Assembly: GCA_002508495.1 (NCBI GenBank)
Contig: DANA01000036.1
Span: 1 to 43,868, forward strand
Length of the DNA stretch: 43,868 nucleotides
From: Methanoregula sp. UBA276
Lineage (GTDB): Archaea; Halobacteriota; Methanomicrobia; Methanomicrobiales; Methanospirillaceae
Direction: 5' to 3'
Both the position numbers and the translations under genes were made by a program. Shown here piece after piece: positions 29,458 through 35,913 of the stretch. Numbering within the stretch: position 1 is the first letter of the stretch; every line of letters begins with the position of its first letter. The notes under the pieces were generated by a model. That model saw only the letters and a list, made by a program, of their open reading frames with translations. It was not told the origin of the DNA and did no database searches.

Positions 29458-31232
29458 TCAAACATTTTCACATGCCAATCCGGTCCAGCAGCTGCATATT
29501 CTTCCGGGCTAAAATATTTCCGCCATTTAAACCGCTGTCGCTCTTCCAATGGCAGTTTCTCCCATTGAACATAGGATACCCAGAGGGTAGCTTTCCGAAT
29601 CCGCTCCCGCTCATTCCTGAGAAATTTCCATTCTTTCAGTTTCCGTTCTTTTTCTTCATCGCTTATCCAGGGCGCAATCCGGGGCGGGGGATCTGCGGCC
29701 GCAGTGCCTGGTTTCAATTTATCAGGGGGTTTTCGCTCATATATCGGAATAATCACGGTAGTCCTGTACGGTTTTTGAGATAATCCGCCCTTAAATTCCC
29801 ACGAGATAAGTTTGTTTTGTCTTCGGTCGTCACATTGATACTCCACGGATTGTAATTTTGCAAGAACCATTCCCGCATCTTTTGCAGCTTTGCCTTCTTC
29901 CAGACATTCCAGACACTTCCGGAAAAGGGGGATTTTAATTTCTCCCTGAACCCGGTATTTTTTGAGGTCTCCACAAGGACGGTATCCGTGCATGCCCTGG
30001 ATATCCGGAGCATGAGACAAGAGATAATCCATTAAACCGGCAACGGAGGTTACGACACCTAAATTTTTGTAGATCCATCCTCCGGTTTTTTCATAGAATT
30101 CCTCAACGGGAGGCAAATATCCCCAAGCCATCAGATGACTATGTGGTGAAAAAATAACCCGATGACGCCATCGAGAGTTAATGAGGATATTCCGGTACCG
30201 GTTTTTATCGTGGGTTCGATCCACATTATCCGCTTCACGGTCTTTTTTTAAGCGTATGTTATGGTCCACATCGATATAGGCGTATAACCCGGCAGCCCGT
30301 GCAATCAGATCCAGTTTACGCCGGTATTTTTTCATATAAATTAGATGAAATTCGTTTCGATATCGAATATGATCTTTTTCCAGGTCAATTCCTCGTTTCT
30401 CTAAATCCTTCTCTGTCCTCTCGACTATTGCTGCTACAACCTGACGAGGAGGCGATATTACGATATGCCGGGACAAGTATTGGTATGCCTGATCTAAAAT
30501 ATCTTGAATTTGATCAATCTCTTTCCATTCATCCGGGGATTCGGTTCCAGAAAGACCAACTAATGCCTTCCGGAGGACATCGATAATAGGTTCTGGTATT
30601 GTTGCCAGAATATACCCATTAACCGTTTGCTGGACCCGTTTAGCCCCTTTCTGAGACCAATCCGGAGAACATTCCGGACACCCGCGCCGCTTGCATGAAT
30701 TTGGTATGCCGATAATCTGATGTGCGTAAGGCTGGTTGCTGCACGCAGCCACGTTCCCATTTTCATCCGGTCGAAGAGTCCCACAGAATGACACACGGGA
30801 CCCGTCGCGCTGAATGTGATACTTTATCCGCCCGGTACCGGTCTCTTCGGGCGGGTACAACCGCATGACGTCCGGTAAAAAAATACGCTCATTCTGGGGT
30901 TTCCGTTCAGACGTGACTGTGGCAATTGAACCATTAGCAGGATACCCGGATATAGTGCCCGGGCCGGCTTCGGTATTCTCCCGTACAGAGCCATCCAGGT
31001 AAAAGGTAAAATTTTTTGTTTTGCAAGCTACACGAGATCCGAGATCCTGTGTTTCTTGCGATTCATGATTGGGACGCCCCCCAACCCCCACAAGTCGAAC
31101 CCCCGCCACGGGCAGGGGGTTCTTAGTTGCGGGGGAGCACGAAGCAGAGGAGTCTGAGTTGTAGTTACAGAGCTCTCGCTCTAAAAAAGAGGGGGAAAGC
31201 GTGGTCCCCGGGGGTACGGGAGGAGAAGTCAT
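29448..31232 (-). CDS. HUH-type rolling-circle replication initiator (Rep)
   Basis: 594 residues from the ATG at 31232; the core probably starts later (a Met at 30866 begins MRLYPPEETGTG). Numbering below is from a TTG at 31250. Five cysteines including CKRRGCPEC (186-194) form a zinc module. The metal-binding motif is VIFSPHSHLMAWG (H370, H372), preceded by HNIRLKKDRE. The nicking Tyr is most likely Y409 in LMDYLLSHAP. This pattern (SPHxHxxxxG and YLLSHA) is that of Reps from archaeal plasmids and viruses such as SNJ1. It nicks one strand at the origin and starts rolling-circle synthesis. It is oriented with the early block. Confidence 0.85.
   Translation of the reverse strand: MTSPPVPPGTTLSPSFLERELCNYNSDSSASCSPATKNPLPVAGVRLVGVGGRPNHESQETQDLGSRVACKTKNFTFYLDGSVRENTEAGPGTISGYPANGSIATVTSERKPQNERIFLPDVMRLYPPEETGTGRIKYHIQRDGSRVSFCGTLRPDENGNVAACSNQPYAHQIIGIPNSCKRRGCPECSPDWSQKGAKRVQQTVNGYILATIPEPIIDVLRKALVGLSGTESPDEWKEIDQIQDILDQAYQYLSRHIVISPPRQVVAAIVERTEKDLEKRGIDLEKDHIRYRNEFHLIYMKKYRRKLDLIARAAGLYAYIDVDHNIRLKKDREADNVDRTHDKNRYRNILINSRWRHRVIFSPHSHLMAWGYLPPVEEFYEKTGGWIYKNLGVVTSVAGLMDYLLSHAPDIQGMHGYRPCGDLKKYRVQGEIKIPLFRKCLECLEEGKAAKDAGMVLAKLQSVEYQCDDRRQNKLISWEFKGGLSQKPYRTTVIIPIYERKPPDKLKPGTAAADPPPRIAPWISDEEKERKLKEWKFLRNERERIRKATLWVSYVQWEKLPLEERQRFKWRKYFSPEEYAAAGPDWHVKMFEWS
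31097..31122. other. Candidate double-strand origin hairpin within the Rep gene
   Basis: Perfect 8-base arms GAACCCCC and GGGGGTTC around GCCACGGGCA, followed at once by TTAGTTGC. It lies inside the low-complexity N-terminal part of the Rep gene. Rolling-circle origins often lie in or next to the rep gene, with the nick site in or beside a hairpin. Placement and shape are observed; origin function is inferred. Confidence 0.35.
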
Positions 31233-31275
31233 GGCGCGGGAAGCGTGCAAAGCGAAACGAGGGGGTTAGTTTCGC

Positions 31276-31689
31276 TTACGCAGCCGGCACGATCTTGTAA
31301 TAGAAGACCTGCTCTCCGTTATTTCCGGGGTTCTCGCTCAGATGGTTGACCACAGTTACCGGACCTACCGGTAACCGGAAATGACCGTTACTGGCTGCGT
31401 TCCTGGCTGCAAGTTTCTCAATCTGGTCCACCATTGCCGCAGCTGCTGTCCGGTACTTGACAACATTGCCAAGGCCGATCTGGTTCGGGTCCTTGACTCC
31501 ATTGATCTTTGCGAGTTTCCCTTCTCCGGTTTTGGGATCCTTGTTGTACCGGGTTTCAGTGGAGATGAATACGTCCGTGATATAGAACGCATCAATACCG
31601 GGCTGGAGGGAGTGTCGGTCTTCTTCCATTTTGGATCCCAGAGCTTCATCCAGGGGAATTGATTTCCGGGCCTCGGGGGCGAGGGTCAT
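31276..31689 (-). CDS. Early viral protein upstream of Rep
   Basis: 137 residues. Acidic start with KMEEDRHSLQPGIDAFYITD, then KINGVKDPNQIGLGNVVKYRT, a helix AAAAMVDQIEKLAARNA, and a C-terminal strand-rich part with GPVTVVNHLSENPG and VFYYKIV. It lies 43 bases before Rep, in the same transcript, and its start overlaps the stop of the 59-residue gene (ATGA). A replication accessory role, for example single-strand DNA binding, fits the place but no motif proves it. Confidence 0.6.
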   Translation of the reverse strand: MTLAPEARKSIPLDEALGSKMEEDRHSLQPGIDAFYITDVFISTETRYNKDPKTGEGKLAKINGVKDPNQIGLGNVVKYRTAAAAMVDQIEKLAARNAASNGHFRLPVGPVTVVNHLSENPGNNGEQVFYYKIVPAA

Positions 31690-31865
31690 GCTGTGCCTCC
31701 GGGCGCGGCCGTGGTCGCGGAGTCGGTAAGGCGCGGACCGCCATTGGTCTTGTAGTAGAGGAGGATGTTTACCAGGCGTTCTCGTTTTGACCTTCCGGGG
31801 ACGTTCTGGTTGATCCAGGTGAGGTCCTCATCTGAGACCGTGATCACGTTGGTCTTGTCGGTCAT
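31686..31865 (-). CDS. Small ribbon-helix-helix-like early viral protein
   Basis: 59 residues. The first half reads VITVSDEDLTWI followed by PGRSKRERLVNILLYY, a strand then two helices as in ribbon-helix-helix DNA-binding proteins; the C terminus is Thr/Ala-rich. Both ends overlap neighbouring genes by ATGA, strong evidence that it is translated. A regulatory role is inferred. Confidence 0.6.
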   Translation of the reverse strand: MTDKTNVITVSDEDLTWINQNVPGRSKRERLVNILLYYKTNGGPRLTDSATTAAPGGTA

Positions 31866-32176
31866 TCTTCTGCACGCTCCCGGTTATTGTTGATGATCTC
31901 CGCGAGCGTTTCTTTCACGGTTACCTGCCGACCGGTTCTCTGTGAGGTTTCGGCCGCGAGATCAACCAGGTATTTTTTATCTTCCTGGCAAACCGCAACG
32001 CTGGTGTCGTCACGGGATCCCGGGCAGGTGCATACTTTTTTCTTTCCCCGGCACTCAGAAGCTGTTGCCTTCTCTCCGTTCGTTCTTGGCGGAATTGCGT
32101 GGGGGGAGGCAACGCTGTTTTCTTTCTTCGGTTCCGATACATTTTTGCCTTTTGAGGCTGTAGTTATGTTTGTCAT
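31862..32176 (-). CDS. Early viral protein with Cys-rich centre
   Basis: 104 residues from the ATG at 32176, preceded by AAGGTATAAA. A Lys/Ser-rich N terminus contains SPHAIPPRTNG, repeated in the gene at 33118-33267. Three cysteines (CRGKKKVCTCPG) sit in the centre, with a fourth later (AVCQEDKKYL). The C-terminal helix-rich part (LVDLAAETSQRTGRQ, then VKETLAEIINNN) resembles the helices of ribbon-helix-helix proteins. Its stop overlaps the start of the next gene. DNA or metal binding is plausible. Confidence 0.55.
   Translation of the reverse strand: MTNITTASKGKNVSEPKKENSVASPHAIPPRTNGEKATASECRGKKKVCTCPGSRDDTSVAVCQEDKKYLVDLAAETSQRTGRQVTVKETLAEIINNNRERAEE
32075..32108. repeat. 34-base direct repeat, copy 1 (encodes SPHAIPPRTNG)
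   Basis: Matches 33226-33259 at 32 of 34 positions (TCCGTTCGTTCTTGGCGGAA against TCCATTCGTTCTTGGCGGAA at the left part). Both copies lie in the same frame of two early genes, so protein sequence is duplicated too. Confidence 0.85.
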
Positions 32177-32177
32177 T

Positions 32178-32360
32178 TTATACCTTGACATTTTTTTTAG
32201 TGTTCATCATCGATACCACTCTTTCACCCGCGACTGACGCGGGATCACTAAAAGCCCGGGGATCATGCTCGAAGCCTGGACAAAGATACAGGTGTGGATA
32301 CTCAGGATGCCCTTTCAGACACCGGCATTGGGACCCATCTGCGTTTGTGAGATCGTGCAT
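32178..32360 (-). CDS. Small early viral protein, possible zinc binding
   Basis: 60 residues. The first half has HDLTNADGSQCRCLKGHPEY and LCPGFEHDPRAF, with Cys and His spaced as in small zinc-binding folds. The end overlaps the leader of the next gene by a few bases. The ATG is preceded by a weak GGTGC. No family recognised. Confidence 0.45.
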   Translation of the reverse strand: MHDLTNADGSQCRCLKGHPEYPHLYLCPGFEHDPRAFSDPASVAGERVVSMMNTKKNVKV

Positions 32361-32422
32361 GCACCAATCCCGGGTGCATCCGCTCCGGCCGGGCGGGATC
32401 TCAAGGACTTTGCCGGGGACCC

Positions 32423-32632
32423 TCAGGGTCTCACCACCAGAATACGGACGGGTCCTTTACCCGCCATGCCGTTGTGAAAACCAGATCCTTCAAGATCAAC
32501 ACTAAACTCCGATTCCGGCGATTGTAATTGAAGATGACAGAGAGATGGACCGTCGCCTTCAGAATATGAATGTGATCTTTTGTGAAGCTCATCTAAGAGC
32601 TCATTGACCGTCGCAATTCTGATGTCCATCAC
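32423..32632 (-). CDS. Small early viral protein
   Basis: 69 residues, opening MMDIRIATVNELLDELHKRS, then a strand-rich half with LCHLQLQSPESEFSVDLEGS and VRILVVRP. The start overlaps the stop of the zinc-ribbon gene upstream (ATGA). No family recognised; mixed alpha/beta. Confidence 0.5.
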   Translation of the reverse strand: MMDIRIATVNELLDELHKRSHSYSEGDGPSLCHLQLQSPESEFSVDLEGSGFHNGMAGKGPVRILVVRP

Positions 32633-32814
32633 GCCACCACGGGAAGTTTAACCTGGTGCGAGTCCACATGACGGACCTGCGGGACCAGTGCCGCATCACA
32701 AACCGGGCAGGTCTTCGGGAGGGGCAATAAATACAGTTTTCCAAGACCGTACAGGCGCTCCCGCCCGATCTCTTCACCGCATTCAGGGCAGATTACCAGT
32801 GCGGGACCGGTCAC
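32629..32814 (-). CDS. Small zinc-ribbon early viral protein
   Basis: 61 residues from a GTG overlapping the upstream stop (GTGA). CPECGEEIGRERLYGLG and CPVCDAALVPQ supply four cysteines in a zinc-ribbon arrangement. The rest is short. It is likely a DNA- or protein-binding accessory; no family named. Confidence 0.6.
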   Translation of the reverse strand: MTGPALVICPECGEEIGRERLYGLGKLYLLPLPKTCPVCDAALVPQVRHVDSHQVKLPVVA

Positions 32815-32975
32815 GGTCTCACCTCAACTTCCACCGCAAACGGGGTTGTAAATTGCTCTTCCCAAACCCCGTGATCGTATACCTGGATAATCGAGAATCC
32901 CTCTCTGGGGATCACACGGACCGGGGCTTGGGTGCTGTAGTTGGATCCATCAGCACAACGGATCAAGACGGTCAT
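32811..32975 (-). CDS. Small early viral protein
   Basis: 54 residues. Predicted mostly strand: TVLIRCADGSNYSTQAPVRV, GFSIIQVYDHGVWEEQF, FAVEVEVRP. The start shares one base with the upstream stop (TGATG) and the stop overlaps the next start. A compact beta fold is likely; function unknown. Confidence 0.6.
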   Translation of the reverse strand: MTVLIRCADGSNYSTQAPVRVIPREGFSIIQVYDHGVWEEQFTTPFAVEVEVRP

Positions 32976-33118
32976 CAGGACCGCCTTCCTTTTACTATCC
33001 TGTATTCATGACTATTCTCCGACGATAGGGCCCCCATCTCCGTAACGGCATCATAAAAATAATCCCACTCGGACGTGATTTCATTAAGAGAGAGATCGAC
33101 CAGGACGTATTCTTTCAT
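32975..33118 (-). CDS. Small acidic early viral protein
   Basis: 47 residues, MKEYVLVDLSLNEITSEWDY then FYDAVTEMGAL and a basic end KGRRS. A GAGGTG lies 5 bases before the ATG, and both ends overlap the neighbours by 1-3 bases. Function unknown. Confidence 0.6.
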   Translation of the reverse strand: MKEYVLVDLSLNEITSEWDYFYDAVTEMGALSSENSHEYRIVKGRRS

Positions 33119-33267
33119 CAGGCCACCTCGAAAATACGGGAAAAATCCCGCTGAAGACCGGCCCGGACCTCCGCCCGGAACCCAGGGGAACGTTTCTTTC
33201 CCTGGTACTCAGCTGAGGTAGTCCCTCCATTCGTTCTTGGCGGAACTGCGTGGGGGGAGAGCATCAT
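33118..33267 (-). CDS. Small basic early viral protein with SPHAVPPRTNG motif
   Basis: 49 residues. The N terminus MMLSPHAVPPRTNGG repeats a segment of the gene at 31862-32176. The rest is basic (EYQGKKRSPGFRAE) with a helix RAGLQRDFSRIFEVA. It is joined to both neighbours by TGATG-type overlaps. DNA binding is possible; no family. Confidence 0.55.
   Translation of the reverse strand: MMLSPHAVPPRTNGGTTSAEYQGKKRSPGFRAEVRAGLQRDFSRIFEVA
33226..33259. repeat. 34-base direct repeat, copy 2 (encodes SPHAVPPRTNG)
   Basis: Second copy, 1.15 kb from the first in the same orientation. Weaker similarity (ACTCAG and spacing) continues a further 25 bases to the left, suggesting an old partial gene duplication. 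Confidence 0.85.
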
Positions 33268-33416
33268 CAGGTCACCTCTGCGGTAAGGCGACTCTCAGCA
33301 ATAATTCTAATCTTTCCCAACCTCGTCGCAGCATCGATATAGGGTTTCATTGCAGGGGATCTTTTAACCAGAGAATCAATTGCATCCTGGTGAACCTCGT
33401 ATTTTACAGGAATCAT
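33267..33416 (-). CDS. Small early viral protein
   Basis: 49 residues from the ATG at 33416, which overlaps the upstream stop as ATGA; longer starts up to 33500 would lie inside the upstream gene. It reads VKYEVHQDAIDSLVKRSPAM, then a helix and a strand ending RIIAESRLTAEVT. The alpha/beta pattern is compact; no family recognised. Confidence 0.55.
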   Translation of the reverse strand: MIPVKYEVHQDAIDSLVKRSPAMKPYIDAATRLGKIRIIAESRLTAEVT

Positions 33417-33586
33417 TCCGGGGCCACCACCAGATCCAGATCCTTCCGGAGCACGTGGCGCACGTACTCTGATCGAGAGGGGTAATGCCGCTCCCGCCAT
33501 ACGGAATTTAGTCGTTGCATGATTCCCGGGGTAACTTTTACCGTGAGGGTTTCGAGGACTTCTTCATCCGGCTTATTTTCTGTCAT
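33413..33586 (-). CDS. Ribbon-helix-helix (CopG-like) regulator, leftward
   Basis: 57 residues from the ATG at 33586. A strand LETLTVKVTPGIMQRLN is followed by helices with RERHYPSRSEYVRHVLRKDL; SRSEYVRHVL is the classic second helix of CopG/Arc-type repressors. It is the first gene of the leftward early chain and faces the rightward regulator at 33663 across 76 bases holding two palindromes. By analogy with phage switches, it probably represses or activates one of the two promoters. Confidence 0.8.
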   Translation of the reverse strand: MTENKPDEEVLETLTVKVTPGIMQRLNSVWRERHYPSRSEYVRHVLRKDLDLVVAPE

Positions 33587-33600
33587 TTTGTCACACCACT

Positions 33601-33615
33601 GTGTTATGATTACAC
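33601..33615. promoter_or_regulatory. Operator palindrome 1
   Basis: GTGTTATGATTACAC, an imperfect inverted repeat with GTGT/ACAC ends. It lies between the TATA-like element (33631-33642) and the start of the leftward regulator at 33586, so binding would block that transcript. Confidence 0.5.
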
Positions 33616-33630
33616 AGATGCGTAACAAAA

Positions 33631-33642
33631 CCATATTATCTT
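33631..33642. promoter_or_regulatory. Shared TATA-like element of the regulator switch
   Basis: CCATATTATCTT lies about 27 bases before the rightward ATG at 33663. This fits a leaderless transcript for that gene. On the opposite strand it is about 50 bases from the leftward start. Confidence 0.4.
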
Positions 33643-33656
33643 TTCGGTATTACACT

Positions 33657-33673
33657 GGTGTTATGGTAACACC
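33657..33673. promoter_or_regulatory. Operator palindrome 2, overlapping a start codon
   Basis: GGTGTTA-TGG-TAACACC, a perfect 7-base inverted repeat whose centre holds the ATG of the rightward regulator (33663). It shares GTGTTATG with palindrome 1. A bound dimer here would block initiation of the rightward transcript, suggesting autoregulation. Confidence 0.6.
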
Positions 33674-34019
33674 CAGAGCGAGATCTACAAAAAAGGATTC
33701 TCAAGATACATTTGTGAGTTTAAGGATGGATCCCAAATTAGTCGAGAACCTGGATGAATTAAAATGGCAGCACCGAACAGATAGAACGAAGGAAATTATT
33801 CAGGCGTGCGAGTTCTATGTCACTGCCCTCACCTGCACTAAGTGCAAGACCCTGAACGACAGAAAATCGAATTATTGTTCAGTTTGTGGGGAGCCGTTGA
33901 GCGATGTTGCACAAGAAAAAGAGAAAGTAAAGGTCCTTCTGGATACAATCATCATGAATGATGACCGGTACAAGAAGATCCTGATGATTGCTGAGGAGAT
34001 CGCAAATTCTTCAAAGTGA
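33663..34019 (+). CDS. Ribbon-helix-helix protein with zinc ribbon, rightward regulator
   Basis: 118 residues from the ATG at 33663. Residues about 15-50 have a ribbon-helix-helix pattern: TFVSLRMDPKLVENLDELKW, then RTDRTKEIIQACEFY. A zinc ribbon follows (CTKCKTLNDRKSNYCSVCG), then a helical tail (KVKVLLDTIIMNDDRYKK). This layout occurs in archaeal plasmid and virus repressors. Start codon and operator overlap. It is oriented against the early chain and is the best candidate for the lysogeny repressor. The start is inferred to be leaderless. Confidence 0.75.
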   Translation: MVTPRARSTKKDSQDTFVSLRMDPKLVENLDELKWQHRTDRTKEIIQACEFYVTALTCTKCKTLNDRKSNYCSVCGEPLSDVAQEKEKVKVLLDTIIMNDDRYKKILMIAEEIANSSK

Positions 34020-34158
34020 TTTTTCCTTCTTTTACAAGTGCACGGGCAATTTTAGATTTAATCGGGTCCTGTTCGCAGTATTCTGTGAAAATTTCTTCAT
34101 CAATAACGGGGTGTTCGGTTTCATCAAAGTCATTGTTATACAAATCATACTCACCCAA
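33952..34158 (-). CDS. Possible small acidic viral protein
   Basis: 68 residues from a TTG at 34158. Very acidic N-terminal half (YDLYNNDFDETEHPVIDEE), then IKSKIARALVKEGKITLKNL. The last 22 residues lie opposite the 3' end of the rightward regulator and look less natural. The unusual start codon and overlap make it uncertain. Confidence 0.4.
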   Translation of the reverse strand: MGEYDLYNNDFDETEHPVIDEEIFTEYCEQDPIKSKIARALVKEGKITLKNLRSPQQSSGSSCTGHHS

Positions 34159-34280
34159 AAATAAAAACGGGTGTTTGAGTTAAACCCCTAACTGATGTGG
34201 GGGGTGAAAGTAAGAGAATATATTTTTATTGAAAAAGTAAATCGAATGATTCATGTAATCGCCATGAATATATTCGAGTT

Positions 34281-34640
34281 ATGTTTTGGTATCACAAAAG
34301 ATCTATCGAACATTATGGTACTATTGAAATTGAATGTCCCGATTGCGGTCTAACGTCCGCAGGCATATCACGAGAGGTACAATTTTCAATGGTATCAATT
34401 CTTTTTTGGTATTGGACTAGTTGGCCATTTTATTGTACCTGTCAGTCTTGCCATCAGGATTTGCGAATGGATGATCAACAATCTATTATTGACCATCTTC
34501 GATCTGAAGGTTACAAAGTAACCCCGTCATACTGGAAAAGAAATATTGTATCTTTAATTACAATTCCTATTATTGGACTTTACTTAACCTGGATTTTATT
34601 TTATATCCTAGCGATGATTGCTCAATCAATCAAACAATAA
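34281..34640 (+). CDS. A/T-rich viral membrane protein with zinc-binding motifs
   Basis: 119 residues. CPDCGLTSAG and CTCQSCHQDL supply a likely zinc site. The C-terminal part has a hydrophobic span (VSLITIPIIGLYLTWILFYILAM, quoted in part: IIGLYLTWILFYILAM). The gene and the 120 bases before it are clearly more A/T-rich than all neighbours and use different codons, which suggests recent transfer. It lies between the regulators and the integrase, a common place for accessory (moron) genes such as superinfection exclusion factors. A TATA-like element lies near 34214-34226. Confidence 0.6.
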   Translation: MFWYHKRSIEHYGTIEIECPDCGLTSAGISREVQFSMVSILFWYWTSWPFYCTCQSCHQDLRMDDQQSIIDHLRSEGYKVTPSYWKRNIVSLITIPIIGLYLTWILFYILAMIAQSIKQ

Positions 34641-34642
34641 AA

Positions 34643-35854
34643 TCAACCTCTCGCTTTTGCAACCTCTTCCCGAATAATCTCGCGGAGGACCTCGCGGTCC
34701 GTAAGGACCCGCTGCTCGAGTTCGTGAACCTCATCAGCTGCTTCACCCGTTAACGAGAATCCGCACTGAGGGCAGAACCGTGCACCAGGTGCGTTGATCG
34801 CATGACACTCCGGACACGGCCGAGGCCGGAGCGTCTTGTTCTCTTCCATCTTCACCGCTATCCCAGCCCGCTCAAGGAATTCCGCGTCGATATCCTTCTC
34901 AGCTAAGCAAACGTACGTCCGGAACATCCCGGTGTTGATGTTCCCCCATAGTGATTCCTTGATCACGCTCTCCTGGTAGTTTTGCGCGATCATGTGCGTG
35001 ATGCGGCTCTTCCGGAAAAGGTGAGGATGGACCCGCTTCTTCATCCCGGTACGCTCGACCAGCCGCTGAATGATTCGACCGGATTGGACATAATCGAGCG
35101 CCCGGCCTTTGAACGTAGTGAACACACGGGCATCAGGTAGAACCTCCCCTGGGTGATAATCTGCCTTCCAAGCTGCAAGGTACTGACGGGACATTGTGAG
35201 GCGAGAATATCGCCGCTTGTTCGTTTTCTGATCGTCGATGTAAACTTTGACACCGTACTGATCGAATATTACGTCCCGCCATGTGAGCCGGGATACTTCC
35301 CCGATTCTAGCCCCGGATTCATACATCACCGTGATGAAGGCACGGTCCCGGGGATTCATGCAGGCTTGAATCAACTGCTCGATCTCTTCCAAGCTAAGGA
35401 TCTCATCAGGTTTTGTAGTCTGTTGATCTACAGCGGGAGCCATGATTCCCCGGACCTTCTTTTCCGGAATAGATGAGTAACCATTCTCAATGAGCCACAG
35501 GATGAAGGGTTTGAGAATCCTGATGTAGTCGTGAACGGTGTTCTGTTTGAAAGGCCGATCTTTGGTGCTCTTTCCGGTCTTCAGTCCGGAAACACCAGAA
35601 TAGATATCGGCGATGCTGGCTTCCCGGTACGGTCGGGGAATAAACCGACGCCAGTTAACCAAGGTGAATATTGTTTTGTTAACCCGTCCGTCGGAAATAT
35701 GCCGCTGCGCCTGGCGTTCATGAACAAATTCACGTATCAGATCCACATCATCCTGGACAAGAATTCCGGCCGCAAGGGATTTGGTGAAAGACTTCTCACC
35801 ATTGTATCGTGGAATGCCTGGATAAAATTCACGAGGGGCTGTTGCTTCAGTCAT
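34643..35854 (-). CDS. Tyrosine recombinase (provirus integrase) with C-terminal zinc ribbon
   Basis: 403 residues. An N-terminal SAM-like domain (about 25-125) precedes the catalytic domain. Catalytic residues visible: R183 in SGARIGE, H278-x-x-R281 in HPHLFRKSR, and the nucleophile Y314 in MFRTYVCL, with the archaeal LWGNINT segment before it. A zinc ribbon at 347-364 (CPECHAINAPGARFCPQCG) and a charged helix follow, an arrangement common in archaeal integrases. Its start lies 60 bases from attR, and unlike SSV-type integrases the gene is not split by integration. It catalyses recombination at tRNA-Thr. Confidence 0.93.
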   Translation of the reverse strand: MTEATAPREFYPGIPRYNGEKSFTKSLAAGILVQDDVDLIREFVHERQAQRHISDGRVNKTIFTLVNWRRFIPRPYREASIADIYSGVSGLKTGKSTKDRPFKQNTVHDYIRILKPFILWLIENGYSSIPEKKVRGIMAPAVDQQTTKPDEILSLEEIEQLIQACMNPRDRAFITVMYESGARIGEVSRLTWRDVIFDQYGVKVYIDDQKTNKRRYSRLTMSRQYLAAWKADYHPGEVLPDARVFTTFKGRALDYVQSGRIIQRLVERTGMKKRVHPHLFRKSRITHMIAQNYQESVIKESLWGNINTGMFRTYVCLAEKDIDAEFLERAGIAVKMEENKTLRPRPCPECHAINAPGARFCPQCGFSLTGEAADEVHELEQRVLTDREVLREIIREEVAKARG

Positions 35855-35913
35855 CCATTCTTATCAGGATCGGGCACTGTAATGAAACAATAGGACTCGC
35901 ACCGTGAAAGTGC

